This document shows, piece by piece, positions 22,732-30,920 of a DNA stretch of 35,494 nt. The stretch lies in NCBI GenBank assembly GCA_016198045.1, contig JACQJI010000024.1, positions 1-35,494 of the forward strand, written 5' to 3'. The notes under the pieces were generated by a model that was not told the origin of the DNA, made no database searches, and saw nothing but the letters and a program-made list of their open reading frames with translations. The number at the start of each line of letters is the position of its first letter. Position 1 is the first letter of the stretch. The position numbers and the translations under genes are program-made. The DNA is from Candidatus Doudnabacteria bacterium. GTDB taxonomy: Bacteria; Patescibacteriota; Doudnabacteria; UBA920; O2-02-FULL-48-8.

Positions 22732-24086
22732 CGTTGAATTCTATTTCACCTTTAGAAGGACGGTACAAAGCAGAGATAACAGAACTAGCTCTGATTTTCA
22801 GCGAAGAAAGATTGATGGCCAAAAGGCTGGAAGTTGAGATCGAATATCTTATCGCCCTAAGTTTGAAAGCCCAACTCCCGGAGTTGCGCAAGTTTACCGC
22901 TGTTCAAGTAAAAAAATTGCGCAGCATTTACAAAAATTTTTCTCCCAAGGACGCAGAAGAAGTCAAGAAAATAGAAAAAACTACGGATCATGACATCAAA
23001 GCTTTGGAGTATTTCGTCAAGCAACGGTTGAAAAAAATTGGGTTGCAAGCGGAGTCTGAGTTTTACCATTTCGCCCTTACCAGTGAAGACGTTAATAATT
23101 TAGCTTACAGCTTGCAGCTGAGAGAAGGAGTAAAAATTTATGGCAAGGCTGTTGAGAAATTGCTAAGTCAATTGAAAAAATTGGCCGTGGAGAACAAAGA
23201 TATCGCTCTACTTGGCCGAACGCATGGCCAGCCGGCCACCCCGACTACCGTTGGCAAAGAACTGGCGGTTTTTTATTTCCGCCTCAAGACTGCCCTGCAA
23301 GCGCTATCAAGCGTTAGATTAACCGCCAAATTTTCCGGGGCCACTGGCAACTGGAATGCCCATGTCATTGCTTACCGAAATGTCGATTGGGTCAAGTTTA
23401 GCAGAAATTTCGTTCAGCAATTCGGTTTTGAGTTTAATCCTTTAACCACCCAGATCGAGCCTCACGACAAGCTGGCCGAAGTTTACCAGACGATTGTGAG
23501 GATCAATAACATCATTAAAGATTTGGACATCGATCTTTGGCTGTACATCAGCCGCGGCGTCTTTGGCCTAAAAAAATTGGCGGCCGCAGTCGGTTCGTCC
23601 ACCATGCCGCACAAAGTCAATCCGATTAAGTTTGAAAACAGCGAAGGCAATGTCGGGATCAGCAACAGCCTTTTGGTTTTTTTAGCCGACAAATTGCCAC
23701 TTTCGCGCATGCAGCGCGATCTTTCGGACAGCACAGTGCTAAGAAACCAAGGAGTGGCCCTGGCCTACGCTTTGCTGGCTCTGAAAAATACGCTTAAGGG
23801 ATTATCGAGACTGCAAGTCAACAAGCAATACTGCGAACAGGAACTAAACCAACATTGGGAAGTGCTGGCTGAACCAATCCAAGTCTTTCTGCGAAAAATA
23901 GGGTACCACAAGCCTTATGAAAAACTAAAGCAACTGACCCGCGGACATACAGTAACCAGAGAAGCGCTGCACAGTTTTATCAGAGGCTTGAAGATCAAAG
24001 AGGAAGACAAAAAGCTGTTGCTTGGTTTGACGCCGCAAAACTACACCGGACTCGCAAGTAAATTAGTGACAGAATTCTTAAAGTAA
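22728..24086 (+). CDS. purB: Adenylosuccinate lyase PurB
   Basis: PurB acts twice: SAICAR to AICAR in this pathway, and adenylosuccinate (product of PurA) to AMP. It has 452 residues. The fumarase/aspartase superfamily signature SSTMPHKVNPIKFENSEGN is at about residues 291-309; the catalytic His region GRTHGQPATPTTVGKEL is at about 163-179, and TSEDVNNLAYSLQLRE at about 113-128. The N-terminus (LNSISPLEGRYKAEITELAL) matches the E. coli PurB subfamily. The start overlaps purE by 4 nt. Confidence 0.96.
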   Translation: MTLNSISPLEGRYKAEITELALIFSEERLMAKRLEVEIEYLIALSLKAQLPELRKFTAVQVKKLRSIYKNFSPKDAEEVKKIEKTTDHDIKALEYFVKQRLKKIGLQAESEFYHFALTSEDVNNLAYSLQLREGVKIYGKAVEKLLSQLKKLAVENKDIALLGRTHGQPATPTTVGKELAVFYFRLKTALQALSSVRLTAKFSGATGNWNAHVIAYRNVDWVKFSRNFVQQFGFEFNPLTTQIEPHDKLAEVYQTIVRINNIIKDLDIDLWLYISRGVFGLKKLAAAVGSSTMPHKVNPIKFENSEGNVGISNSLLVFLADKLPLSRMQRDLSDSTVLRNQGVALAYALLALKNTLKGLSRLQVNKQYCEQELNQHWEVLAEPIQVFLRKIGYHKPYEKLKQLTRGHTVTREALHSFIRGLKIKEEDKKLLLGLTPQNYTGLASKLVTEFLK

Positions 24087-24088
24087 TT

Positions 24089-24394
24089 ATGCCCAGTAAT
24101 ACAACTTTCGGCGTGTTCTTCTACGTTTATGTTTTAGAAAGCCTAAAAGACGGGGATAGATATATAGGCTACACTGGTCGTTTAAAAAAACGGGTAGAAG
24201 AACACGAAAAAGGACTAAGTTTTGCGACAAAATTTAGATTGCCGTTTAAACTGATTTATTTTGAAGGCTGCACTAATCAGCAAGACGCAAGACGCCGTGA
24301 AGATTATTTGAAAACAACCCAGGGGCGTCGATTCCTGGGATTAAGATTAAAAGAATACAAGCGTGAGACGGCGCTTGCGTCTTCCGAAAGTTGA
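24089..24394 (+). CDS. GIY-YIG family endonuclease, inserted in the purine cluster
   Basis: This is a 101-residue stand-alone GIY-YIG nuclease domain (URI/YhbQ-like). Motifs: FYVYVLESLKDGDRYIGYTG (the two-part GIY-YIG signature, here YVYVL and YIGYTG), KRVEEHEKG (Arg and His region), then LIYFEGCTNQQDARRREDYL with the metal-binding Glu. Such small proteins may act in DNA repair or as remnants of mobile elements; the substrate is unknown. It sits 2 nt after purB and 9 nt before purF on the same strand, so it is co-transcribed. Confidence 0.88.
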   Translation: MPSNTTFGVFFYVYVLESLKDGDRYIGYTGRLKKRVEEHEKGLSFATKFRLPFKLIYFEGCTNQQDARRREDYLKTTQGRRFLGLRLKEYKRETALASSES

Positions 24395-24403
24395 TATACT
24401 GGG

Positions 24404-25879
24404 ATGTGTGGAATAGCCGGAATAATTAATAAAAATCACGACGTCGCCACGGAGATTTACGACGGTTTGATTGCGCTTCAGCACCGCGGCCAGGACGCGG
24501 CGGGCATGGCTACTTTCAGCCAAAGTTTCCACTCCAAAAAAGGCTTGGGTATGGTCCGGGAAGTGTTTGGCCAGCAGGACATAGAAAGCCTGAAAGGGCG
24601 AATGGGCATTGGCCACGTGCGTTATCCCACCGCAGGCGGAATCCAGCTGGAAGACGCCCAGCCTTTCTTGTTTGGAACTGATCTGTTTAAGACCGGTCCC
24701 GGTCTGGCGCTAGCTCACAACGGCAACATATTTAACGCGTTGGATTTGAAGCACGACATTCTTGATAAACAAGAATACAGTATCAATAGTAATAATGACG
24801 CAGCTATAATGTTGCATATTATGGGATTGGATCTTTCTGCGCGAAGTTCGGCAAGTTTTTTTGACTATCTGTGCAATGCCGTAAAAAGTATCTATCAGAA
24901 AGCCAAAGGCGGATACTCAGTTGTGGCTTTGGTCGCGAACCAAGGACTGATGGCGTTTCGCGATCCGCATGGCGTGAGGCCGTTGGTCTGGGGAACGCGC
25001 AACGGCATGGATCATATTTTTGCCTCAGAAGACAGCATGTTTGGCCAGCTTAAGTTTAAACTCAAGAGAGATTTGGAGCCGGGAGAACTGGTGTTTGTGG
25101 GACTGAATGGACAAGTCAAAAGCAAAATTATTTTGCAGAAAGAATTTCGGCCGTGCATTTTTGAATACGTTTATTTCGCCCGGCCGGATGCGACTTTAAA
25201 TGGCGTCAATGTTTACCGCGCCCGGCAGCGGATGGGGGAAAACCTGGCCAAAAAAATAAAACGAATTTACCCAAACTTACCGATTGATGCGGTTATCCCA
25301 GCACCCGACTCGGCCAGCACCGCAGCGTTGAGCGCGGCTTATACCTTGGGGGCGAAGTATTCGCAAGCTTTGGTCAAAAATATGTTTATTGGTCGAACGT
25401 TTATAATGCCAGGACAGGAAATTAGACAGCAAGCCAACCACCGCAAGCTTTCGGTGATCGACCAGGAGGTGCGCGGGCAGAATGTCTTGGTAATTGACGA
25501 TAGCATTGTGCGGGGAAATGTCTCGCGGCATATCGTGAAGTTGCTGCGCGAACACGGCGCTAAGGCGATTTATTTTGCCTCTGCTTCCCCGGCTTTACGC
25601 TGGCCAGATTTGTATGGCATCGATTTGCCGACTAGAGAGGAGTATGTGGCTTATAACCGGACAGAGGAGCAAATTCGCGAATTTATCGGGGCTGACGTCC
25701 TGATTTATCAGGACCTGGCGGACTTGATCGAAGCGGTGATGCGCGAAGGAAATCTCAAGTTTAAGCGCATGCACACGGCTTACTTTGACGGCGACTATCC
25801 CACTGGCGATGTGGATGAAAAAGTTTTAGTGGGAGTAGAAGGGTTTCGCAAGGAACAGAAGAGCACATACTTAGCGTAA
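24404..25879 (+). CDS. purF: Amidophosphoribosyltransferase PurF
   Basis: PurF starts the pathway, making phosphoribosylamine from PRPP and glutamine. The start must be the ATG at 24404 because the nucleophile is Cys2 (MCGIAGII), with no propeptide. The glutaminase domain (1-240) has LIALQHRGQDAAGMAT and MGIGHVRYPTAGG. The phosphoribosyltransferase domain carries the PRPP loop VLVIDDSIVRGNVSRHIVKL (usual RGTTS) and FVSASP-like YFASASPALRWPDLYGID. It has 491 residues. A TGATATACT box ends 3 nt before the ATG. Inhibition by AMP/GMP is known for the family. Confidence 0.96.
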   Translation: MCGIAGIINKNHDVATEIYDGLIALQHRGQDAAGMATFSQSFHSKKGLGMVREVFGQQDIESLKGRMGIGHVRYPTAGGIQLEDAQPFLFGTDLFKTGPGLALAHNGNIFNALDLKHDILDKQEYSINSNNDAAIMLHIMGLDLSARSSASFFDYLCNAVKSIYQKAKGGYSVVALVANQGLMAFRDPHGVRPLVWGTRNGMDHIFASEDSMFGQLKFKLKRDLEPGELVFVGLNGQVKSKIILQKEFRPCIFEYVYFARPDATLNGVNVYRARQRMGENLAKKIKRIYPNLPIDAVIPAPDSASTAALSAAYTLGAKYSQALVKNMFIGRTFIMPGQEIRQQANHRKLSVIDQEVRGQNVLVIDDSIVRGNVSRHIVKLLREHGAKAIYFASASPALRWPDLYGIDLPTREEYVAYNRTEEQIREFIGADVLIYQDLADLIEAVMREGNLKFKRMHTAYFDGDYPTGDVDEKVLVGVEGFRKEQKSTYLA

Positions 25880-25975
25880 TACGGTTTACGTTGTCGAAGC
25901 CCGTAACGGAGTACGTATTACGTTATACGTCAACCGATACGGGCATCGATACCGTCTAGCGTAATCCGATAGGGA
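25872..25975. repeat. Palindromic ACG/CGT word repeats between purF and purD
   Basis: The 99-nt gap is filled with related words: GTAATACG (25877-25884) and its inverse CGTATTAC (25914-25921), TTACGT, TATACGT, and CGATAC repeated. The result is a set of overlapping small palindromes. No gene is seen. It resembles, in style, the word repeats of the pilus operon, but with another word. Confidence 0.6.
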
Positions 25976-25978
25976 ATT

Positions 25979-27295
25979 ATGCCTAAAATTTTATTAGTCG
26001 GCAACGGAGCCAGGGAGCATATAATTGCTTCCAAACTGGCAGCAAGCAAAGACATCACTCTTTGCATTTTTGCATCGGCGGCAAATCCGGGCATAAAAAA
26101 ATTATCTCAAAGCTATCAAGTCGGTGACTTGATGAACAATAAAGAGATTACTACATTCGCGCAAAAAGAAAAAATTGATTTTGCCGTCATCGGCCCTGAT
26201 GAGCCTTTAGGCAACGGAGTAGTTGATGCTTTGATGGCTGCCGGTGTTCCCTCTTTTGGCCCAAGCAAAACTCTTGCGCAAATAGAAGGCAGCAAATCTT
26301 TTGCCCGCAATCTTTTGGTCAAGCACAAAATCCAGGCTTATCCTAAACATAAGTCGGTTAGTAACCTTGAGGATGCGAAAAACTGGTTGGGTGAATTGGC
26401 TTCGGAGTTTGTCATCAAACCCGACGGTTACACCCGCGGCAAAGGAGTTTTGGTACAAGGAGATCATTTTCAAACCCAAGCAGAAGGATTGCAGAAAGTT
26501 TCGGAAGTTTTGCGCCATGACGGCAAAGTTTTGCTCGAAGAAAAACTGGTAGGCGAAGAATTTAGCTTGATGACTATTACGGATGGAACAAGTTTTGTAC
26601 ATCTACCCGCTGTGCAAGATCACAAACGTGCTTTCGAAGGAGACAGGGGCCCCAATACCGGAGGCATGGGGTCTTATTCTGACGCAAATTTTAGCCTGCC
26701 GTTTTTGAAAGAATCAGACGTTGAAGTAGCCCGCAGCGTCAATGAGGCCGTAGTGCAAGCATTGTTTGAAGAAACAGACTTGAAATATAAGGGAGTTTTG
26801 TACGGAGGATTTATCGCGGTCAAAGACGGCGTGAAACTTATCGAATACAATGCCCGGTTTGGCGATCCCGAAGCCATGAATGTCTTGGGAGTTTTGAAGT
26901 CGGATTTTGCCGAGTTTTGCCAAGCGGTAATAGATGAAAAGCTTGGTAGCTTTAAGGCTAGTTTTGAACCCTTGGCCACTGTGTGTAAATACGTGGTGCC
27001 AGAAGGCTATCCGGACAATCCTTTGAAAGGTAAAAAAATAGACGCGTCAGGAGTGGATCAGAGTAAGGTTGAGATCTATTACGCTTCGGTTGATGAAAAG
27101 CCGGACGGCGTATATATGACCAGTTCGCGGGCAGTAGCGGTTTTGGCCAAAGCCTCGACGATTTATGAAGCAGAGGCAATCACGGAACAGGAGATAGATA
27201 AGATAAAAGGCCGGGTGGCACACCGGTCAGACATTGGGACGAAAGCATTGCTAGAAAAGCGCGTTGAGCATATCAAGAGTATTAGGAATATTTAA
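25979..27295 (+). CDS. purD: Phosphoribosylamine-glycine ligase PurD
   Basis: PurD joins glycine to phosphoribosylamine (GAR synthetase), an ATP-grasp ligase. It has 438 residues. The N-terminal ILLVGNGAREHIIASKLAAS (residues 4-23) is the family start, FAVIGPDEPLGNGVVDAL follows, then ATP-grasp parts SFARNLLVKHKI, EFVIKPDGYTRGKGVLVQG and the metal-binding YNARFGDPEAMNVL. The GGMGSYSDANF segment is typical. AGGGA 5 nt before the ATG may serve as ribosome site. Confidence 0.95.
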   Translation: MPKILLVGNGAREHIIASKLAASKDITLCIFASAANPGIKKLSQSYQVGDLMNNKEITTFAQKEKIDFAVIGPDEPLGNGVVDALMAAGVPSFGPSKTLAQIEGSKSFARNLLVKHKIQAYPKHKSVSNLEDAKNWLGELASEFVIKPDGYTRGKGVLVQGDHFQTQAEGLQKVSEVLRHDGKVLLEEKLVGEEFSLMTITDGTSFVHLPAVQDHKRAFEGDRGPNTGGMGSYSDANFSLPFLKESDVEVARSVNEAVVQALFEETDLKYKGVLYGGFIAVKDGVKLIEYNARFGDPEAMNVLGVLKSDFAEFCQAVIDEKLGSFKASFEPLATVCKYVVPEGYPDNPLKGKKIDASGVDQSKVEIYYASVDEKPDGVYMTSSRAVAVLAKASTIYEAEAITEQEIDKIKGRVAHRSDIGTKALLEKRVEHIKSIRNI

Positions 27296-27303
27296 GCGTT
27301 AGG

Positions 27304-27398
27304 ATTTCCCTCCCCTGAATGGGGAGGGACTAAGGGAGGGGTGATGCTTAAGCCTTAAGCCACCCCCACCTAACCTCCCCCATCAAGGGGGAGGGATC
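27304..27398. repeat. Inverted pair of REP-like palindromes upstream of purN
   Basis: The first unit has CCCTCCCC/GGGGAGGG arms (27308-27328) with a GGGAGGGG tail; the second is its mirror, with CCTCCCCC/GGGGGAGG arms (27375-27395) and a CACCCCCACC tail. CTTAAG occurs on both sides of the centre. It is a second copy of the layout at 5-112 and again lies directly before a start codon. Confidence 0.75.
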
Positions 27399-27414
27399 CG
27401 AACCCTCTACACCC

Positions 27415-28011
27415 ATGATCAACCTAGCGGTGTTCGCATCAACCAAAGGCACGGATCTTCAGGCAATCATTGACGAAATAAAAGCCGGCGGTCTTTCCAA
27501 CGTCAATCTCAAATTTGTCTTGTCCAACAAAAAGGACGCTTATGCTTTGGAAAGGGCGCGTAGTGCTGGAATCCAGGCCTTATTTTTAGATCCCATGGGA
27601 AAGACACGGGAAGAATATGACGGAGAATGTTTAAAAATTTGTCGTGAACAAAACATTGACCTTATCCTTTTGATAGGCTACATGAAAATAATCAGTCCGG
27701 TGCTGGTTGCCGCTTATCCGAACAAGATCATGAACATCCATCCATCGCTGTTGCCTAAATATCCGGCTGGAATGGATTATGACGTGCATCGAAAAGTTTT
27801 GGAGAATAAAGAGACGGAAACTGGCTGCACCTTGCATTTTGTTGAGGAGGGAGTAGATACCGGGGAAATAATCATGCAAGCGAAAGTTAAAATCGATCAA
27901 GGAGAAACTGTGGAAAGCTTAAAGTCCAAAGTGCAAGCCAAGGAGCAAGAGATTATAATTAAAACATTGAGGGAGTACGCTAATAAGAATCGCGCATCTG
28001 CGAGCGATTAG
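27415..28011 (+). CDS. purN: Phosphoribosylglycinamide formyltransferase PurN
   Basis: PurN transfers a formyl group from 10-formyl-THF to GAR. It has 198 residues. The catalytic set is visible: IMNIHPSLLPKYP (Asn and His), and GCTLHFVEEGVDTGEIIMQ (Asp). The nucleotide-binding start is NLAVFASTKGTDLQAII, with STKGTDL in place of the usual SGxGSNL. The C-terminal residues RASASD are encoded by the first arm of a palindromic element, so the end of the gene may have been extended by the repeat. Confidence 0.93.
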   Translation: MINLAVFASTKGTDLQAIIDEIKAGGLSNVNLKFVLSNKKDAYALERARSAGIQALFLDPMGKTREEYDGECLKICREQNIDLILLIGYMKIISPVLVAAYPNKIMNIHPSLLPKYPAGMDYDVHRKVLENKETETGCTLHFVEEGVDTGEIIMQAKVKIDQGETVESLKSKVQAKEQEIIIKTLREYANKNRASASD

Positions 28012-28076
28012 CGAAGCAGTCTATTTATTAGATTGCTTCGTCGTCCCGCCGTCGGCGGGACTCCTCGCAAATGCGA
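27991..28076. repeat. Nested palindromic element at the purN end
   Basis: Outer arms CGCATCTGCGAG and CTCGCAAATGCG (one mismatch) enclose two hairpins: one with GAAGCA-G-TCTA/TAGA-T-TGCTTC arms, and one with TCCCGCCG/CGGCGGGA arms. The wording (ATTGCTTCGTCG, CTCCTCGCAA) is that of a dispersed palindrome known from many unrelated bacterial genomes. It fills the whole gap to purH. Confidence 0.75.
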
Positions 28077-28085
28077 TAAATATTT

Positions 28086-29597
28086 ATGCCGAAAGCACTA
28101 ATCAGCGTTTACGATAAAACCGGCCTGCTTGAGTTTGCCAAAGAGCTGACAGTTTTAGGCTGGGAACTCGTTGCATCTGGAGGCACATTTAAATTCTTGA
28201 CTGACAATGGCCTTAAAGTGACCAAAGTTGAAGATGTCACCGGGTTTCCCGAAATCATGGATGGCCGGGTCAAGACCCTGCATCCCAAAATCCATGGCGG
28301 GATATTGGCGGATCGATCCGACCCTCGGCATTTGGAGCAAGCCAAAGCCAATGGGATTGAGTTGATCGACATGGTGGTAGTCAATTTGTACCCGTTCAAA
28401 CAGATCATCGAAAGACCAGGTGCGACCGAACAAGACGCTATCCATAACATCGACATTGGCGGGCCGGCTATGTTGCGTGCGGCTGCCAAAAATTTTTCCC
28501 ATGTTTTGGGTATTATTGATCCCAATGATTATGGATTGGTAATAGCTAAATTGAAGACCGGCGAGGTTGACTTGGAAACCAGAAAATCATTGGCGGTCAA
28601 AATTTTTGCAGTTATATCGGGGTATGATCAGCAGATTGCCAGCTATTTTTCCGCACATAAGAATTTGGTTTTGACTTTCGAGAAAGTTACAGACTTGCGC
28701 TATGGGGAAAACCCTCACCAACAAGCGGCATTGTATAAGGAGCAGGAAATCCCAGAAACCGCAGTGATCAATTCTCAAGTTTTGCACGGCAAAGAGTTGT
28801 CTTTTAACAATATTGTGGATGCTGACGCCGCGCTTAACCTCATCAAAGAATTTGAGCAGCCGGCCGCGGCAGTAATTAAGCACACTAATCCTTGCGGCTG
28901 TGCGGTTTCCAAAGACATTGATGGCGCTTTTCTTGCCGCTTACGAGGCAGATAGCAAGTCCGCATTTGGCGGCATTATCGTCTTGAACCGGGCGGCAACC
29001 AAAAAGATTGCTGAATATGTCAACAAAGTTTTTGCCGAGATTGTCATTGCCCCGGATTTCGAGCCTGGTTCCCTTAAGATTTTGGAACAAAAGAAAAACA
29101 TCCGCCTGATCAAAACCGGGCCGATCGTTAAAGCTTCAGTTGGGAAAGATTATAGGAAAATTATTGGAGGGATGCTTGAGCAGGATCTGGACCGCAAGCT
29201 GATATCAGAGAAGGATTTTAGTTTTGTCACCAAGAAAAAGCCGAGTCAGAATGAAATGAAAGATTTGATTTTCGCCTTTAAACTTTGCCGGCACGTCAAA
29301 TCCAATGCCATTGTCCTGGTCAAAAACGGCGTAACAGTCGGCGTGGGCGCCGGCCAGACGTCGCGTGTGGATTCCTTGGAAATTGCTTTAAAAAAAGCCG
29401 GGGTAAAGGTGAAAGGCGGTGTCGCGGCTTCTGACGCGTTTTTCCCGTTCCGCGACAGCGTTGACCTGCTGGCAGATGCCGGAGTTGCTGCCATTATTCA
29501 ACCAGGCGGCTCAATTCAGGACAAGGAAGTAATAAAAGCGGCCACCGAACGCGGGCTGGCCATGGTATTTACCGGAACGCGTGTTTTTCGACACTAA
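28086..29597 (+). CDS. purH: Bifunctional AICAR transformylase/IMP cyclohydrolase PurH
   Basis: PurH performs the last two steps, formylation of AICAR with 10-formyl-THF and ring closure to IMP. It has 503 residues. The cyclohydrolase domain (about 1-195) starts KALISVYDKTGLLEFAKEL and has EIMDGRVKTLHPKIHGGIL; the transformylase domain has LRYGENPHQQAALY, the catalytic AVIKHTNPCGCAVS and the C-terminal DSVDLLADAGVAAIIQPGGS with GTRVFRH at the end. It is the last gene of the cluster and is followed by a strong bidirectional terminator. Confidence 0.96.
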   Translation: MPKALISVYDKTGLLEFAKELTVLGWELVASGGTFKFLTDNGLKVTKVEDVTGFPEIMDGRVKTLHPKIHGGILADRSDPRHLEQAKANGIELIDMVVVNLYPFKQIIERPGATEQDAIHNIDIGGPAMLRAAAKNFSHVLGIIDPNDYGLVIAKLKTGEVDLETRKSLAVKIFAVISGYDQQIASYFSAHKNLVLTFEKVTDLRYGENPHQQAALYKEQEIPETAVINSQVLHGKELSFNNIVDADAALNLIKEFEQPAAAVIKHTNPCGCAVSKDIDGAFLAAYEADSKSAFGGIIVLNRAATKKIAEYVNKVFAEIVIAPDFEPGSLKILEQKKNIRLIKTGPIVKASVGKDYRKIIGGMLEQDLDRKLISEKDFSFVTKKKPSQNEMKDLIFAFKLCRHVKSNAIVLVKNGVTVGVGAGQTSRVDSLEIALKKAGVKVKGGVAASDAFFPFRDSVDLLADAGVAAIIQPGGSIQDKEVIKAATERGLAMVFTGTRVFRH

Positions 29598-29603
29598 TGT
29601 TAC

Positions 29604-29630
29604 AAAAAATCGCCCAAAGGGCGATTTTTT
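29604..29630. terminator. Bidirectional terminator between purH and glnA
   Basis: AAAAAATCGCCC and GGGCGATTTTTT pair around an AAA loop. T-runs exist on both strands, so it ends both the purine operon (plus) and glnA (minus). Confidence 0.92.
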
Positions 29631-29638
29631 GCTTCTGA

Positions 29639-30725
29639 TTAGATCTTGAACATTTTTTCCAGAACGTCGGTTTTCGTTTCCGGAAACTCGAAGTTGCTCC
29701 AACCGTATCGGTCAGGATCAAAACCTTCGCCGCAAGTGGTTTCAATCAGAGCGGTGCAGATTTGATATGGATCCAAGTTGGCTGCCGGCCTGCGGTCTTC
29801 CAGATACCCATAGCCTTTGTTCGCGGTTTCCATAGGGATCCGGATGGAAGCGCCGCGGTCGGAAACTGCATAGCGGAAATTGTAAATGCTGCAGGTTTCG
29901 TGCTTGCCGGTTAGCCGCTTGTCATTGTCTGCGCCGTACACTCGGATATGTTGTTTGTGGAATTTACCCAATTTTTCGCAGGTTGATTTGACTAAATCCA
30001 TACCTCCGGTTTCGCGCATTTGCCGAATCGAGAAATTGGTATGGCCGCCGGCGCCATTCCAGTCGCCACTCATCGGTTTGGGGTCAAGCTTGGCGTATGC
30101 GTTGAAATCTTCACCGATTCGATAAAGCAGCCAGCGGGCAAGCCAGAGCTGGTCGGATACTTCCAGAGGCGGCAAGGTTCCCACCTGAAATTCCCACTGT
30201 GCCGGCATAACTTCCGCATTAATCCCGGAAATTGTTAGGCCCGCTTCTAGGCAGGCTTTCATGTGGGCGTCAACAAGATTGCGGCCGTGAACTTCGTCGT
30301 AACCAACCCCGCAGTAGTAGCGACCTTGGGGGGTGGGGGAAACCTTTCTCCGGCCAGCCAAGCGGCCAATCCTTGCGGTACAAGGTATATTCCTGTTCGA
30401 TGCCAAACAACGGTTCTGCTGCTTTGTATTTTTCCACGAGTTTGGCTAAAATGTGGCGGGTGTTCGAAACGTGGGGTGTGCCGTCAGGATTGAGCACTTC
30501 GCACATAACCAAAATATTGTCTCCTTTTCTCACCGGATCAGGAATGTAATAGACTGGTTTAAGCATGCAATCGCTGGAATGGCCTTCAGCCTGTTCGGTG
30601 GAGGAGCCGTCGAATCCCCAGTTGGGAATATCTTCCAGCCTCCGGACAGAGCCTGCAATAATTTTGGTTTTTGACCTCAATTTGGCGGTTGGCCGTTGAC
30701 CGTCCATCCAGATGTATTCGGCCAT
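29639..30725 (-). CDS. glnA: Glutamine synthetase type II (eukaryotic-type), with an apparent +1 frameshift
   Basis: Glutamine synthetase makes glutamine, the nitrogen donor for PurF and PurQ. This is the short GSII type (about 360 residues): MAEYIWMDG start, WGFDGSSTEQAEGHSSDC, DPVRKGDNILVMCEV, FGIEQEYTL, then GINAEVMPAQWEFQVG, GAGGHTNFS, NDKRLTGKHET and RGASIRIP. The gene is split over two frames. After GWPEKGFPHP the run of six G (plus strand 30328-30333) makes the frame run out; one base fewer gives the expected HPQGRYYCGVG. It may be an assembly error, a recent mutation or slippage. The ATG at 30725 fits the family; an in-frame ATG at 30740 is also possible. Confidence 0.85.
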
Positions 30726-30755
30726 GATGCGTTGATACATATTATCTTTGTTTGT

Positions 30756-30799
30756 CCGCCTCGGCTCGACGCCGAGTCGAGACGGGTCTTTCTCCTCCT
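30756..30799 (-). promoter_or_regulatory. Orphan Shine-Dalgarno and hairpin in the glnA leader
   Basis: On the minus strand a strong AGGAGGAG (30792-30799) is followed, not by a start codon, but by a 30-nt hairpin (30756-30785) with arms CCGTCTCG-A-CTCG and CGAG-C-CGAGGCGG. The glnA start codon comes 15-30 nt after the hairpin. Either a palindrome was inserted between ribosome site and start, or the hairpin controls access. Confidence 0.5.
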
Positions 30800-30821
30800 A
30801 AGAACTTAATTTTTAAAAAAT

Positions 30822-30848
30822 AAAAAAACGCCTGAGGGTGTTTTTTTT
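30822..30848 (-). terminator. Terminator after the CNNM/CorC-family gene
   Basis: AACGCC-TGAG-GGTGTT stem (one G-T pair) with A/T-runs on both sides; on the minus strand it ends the transcript coming from the gene at 30921-32229. Confidence 0.7.
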
Positions 30849-30920
30849 AATTCTAATATCGAATTATAAAATTATTTTAACAAATCAAAAACCGCCGTCA
30901 AATGAGGTTTATCCACAAGC

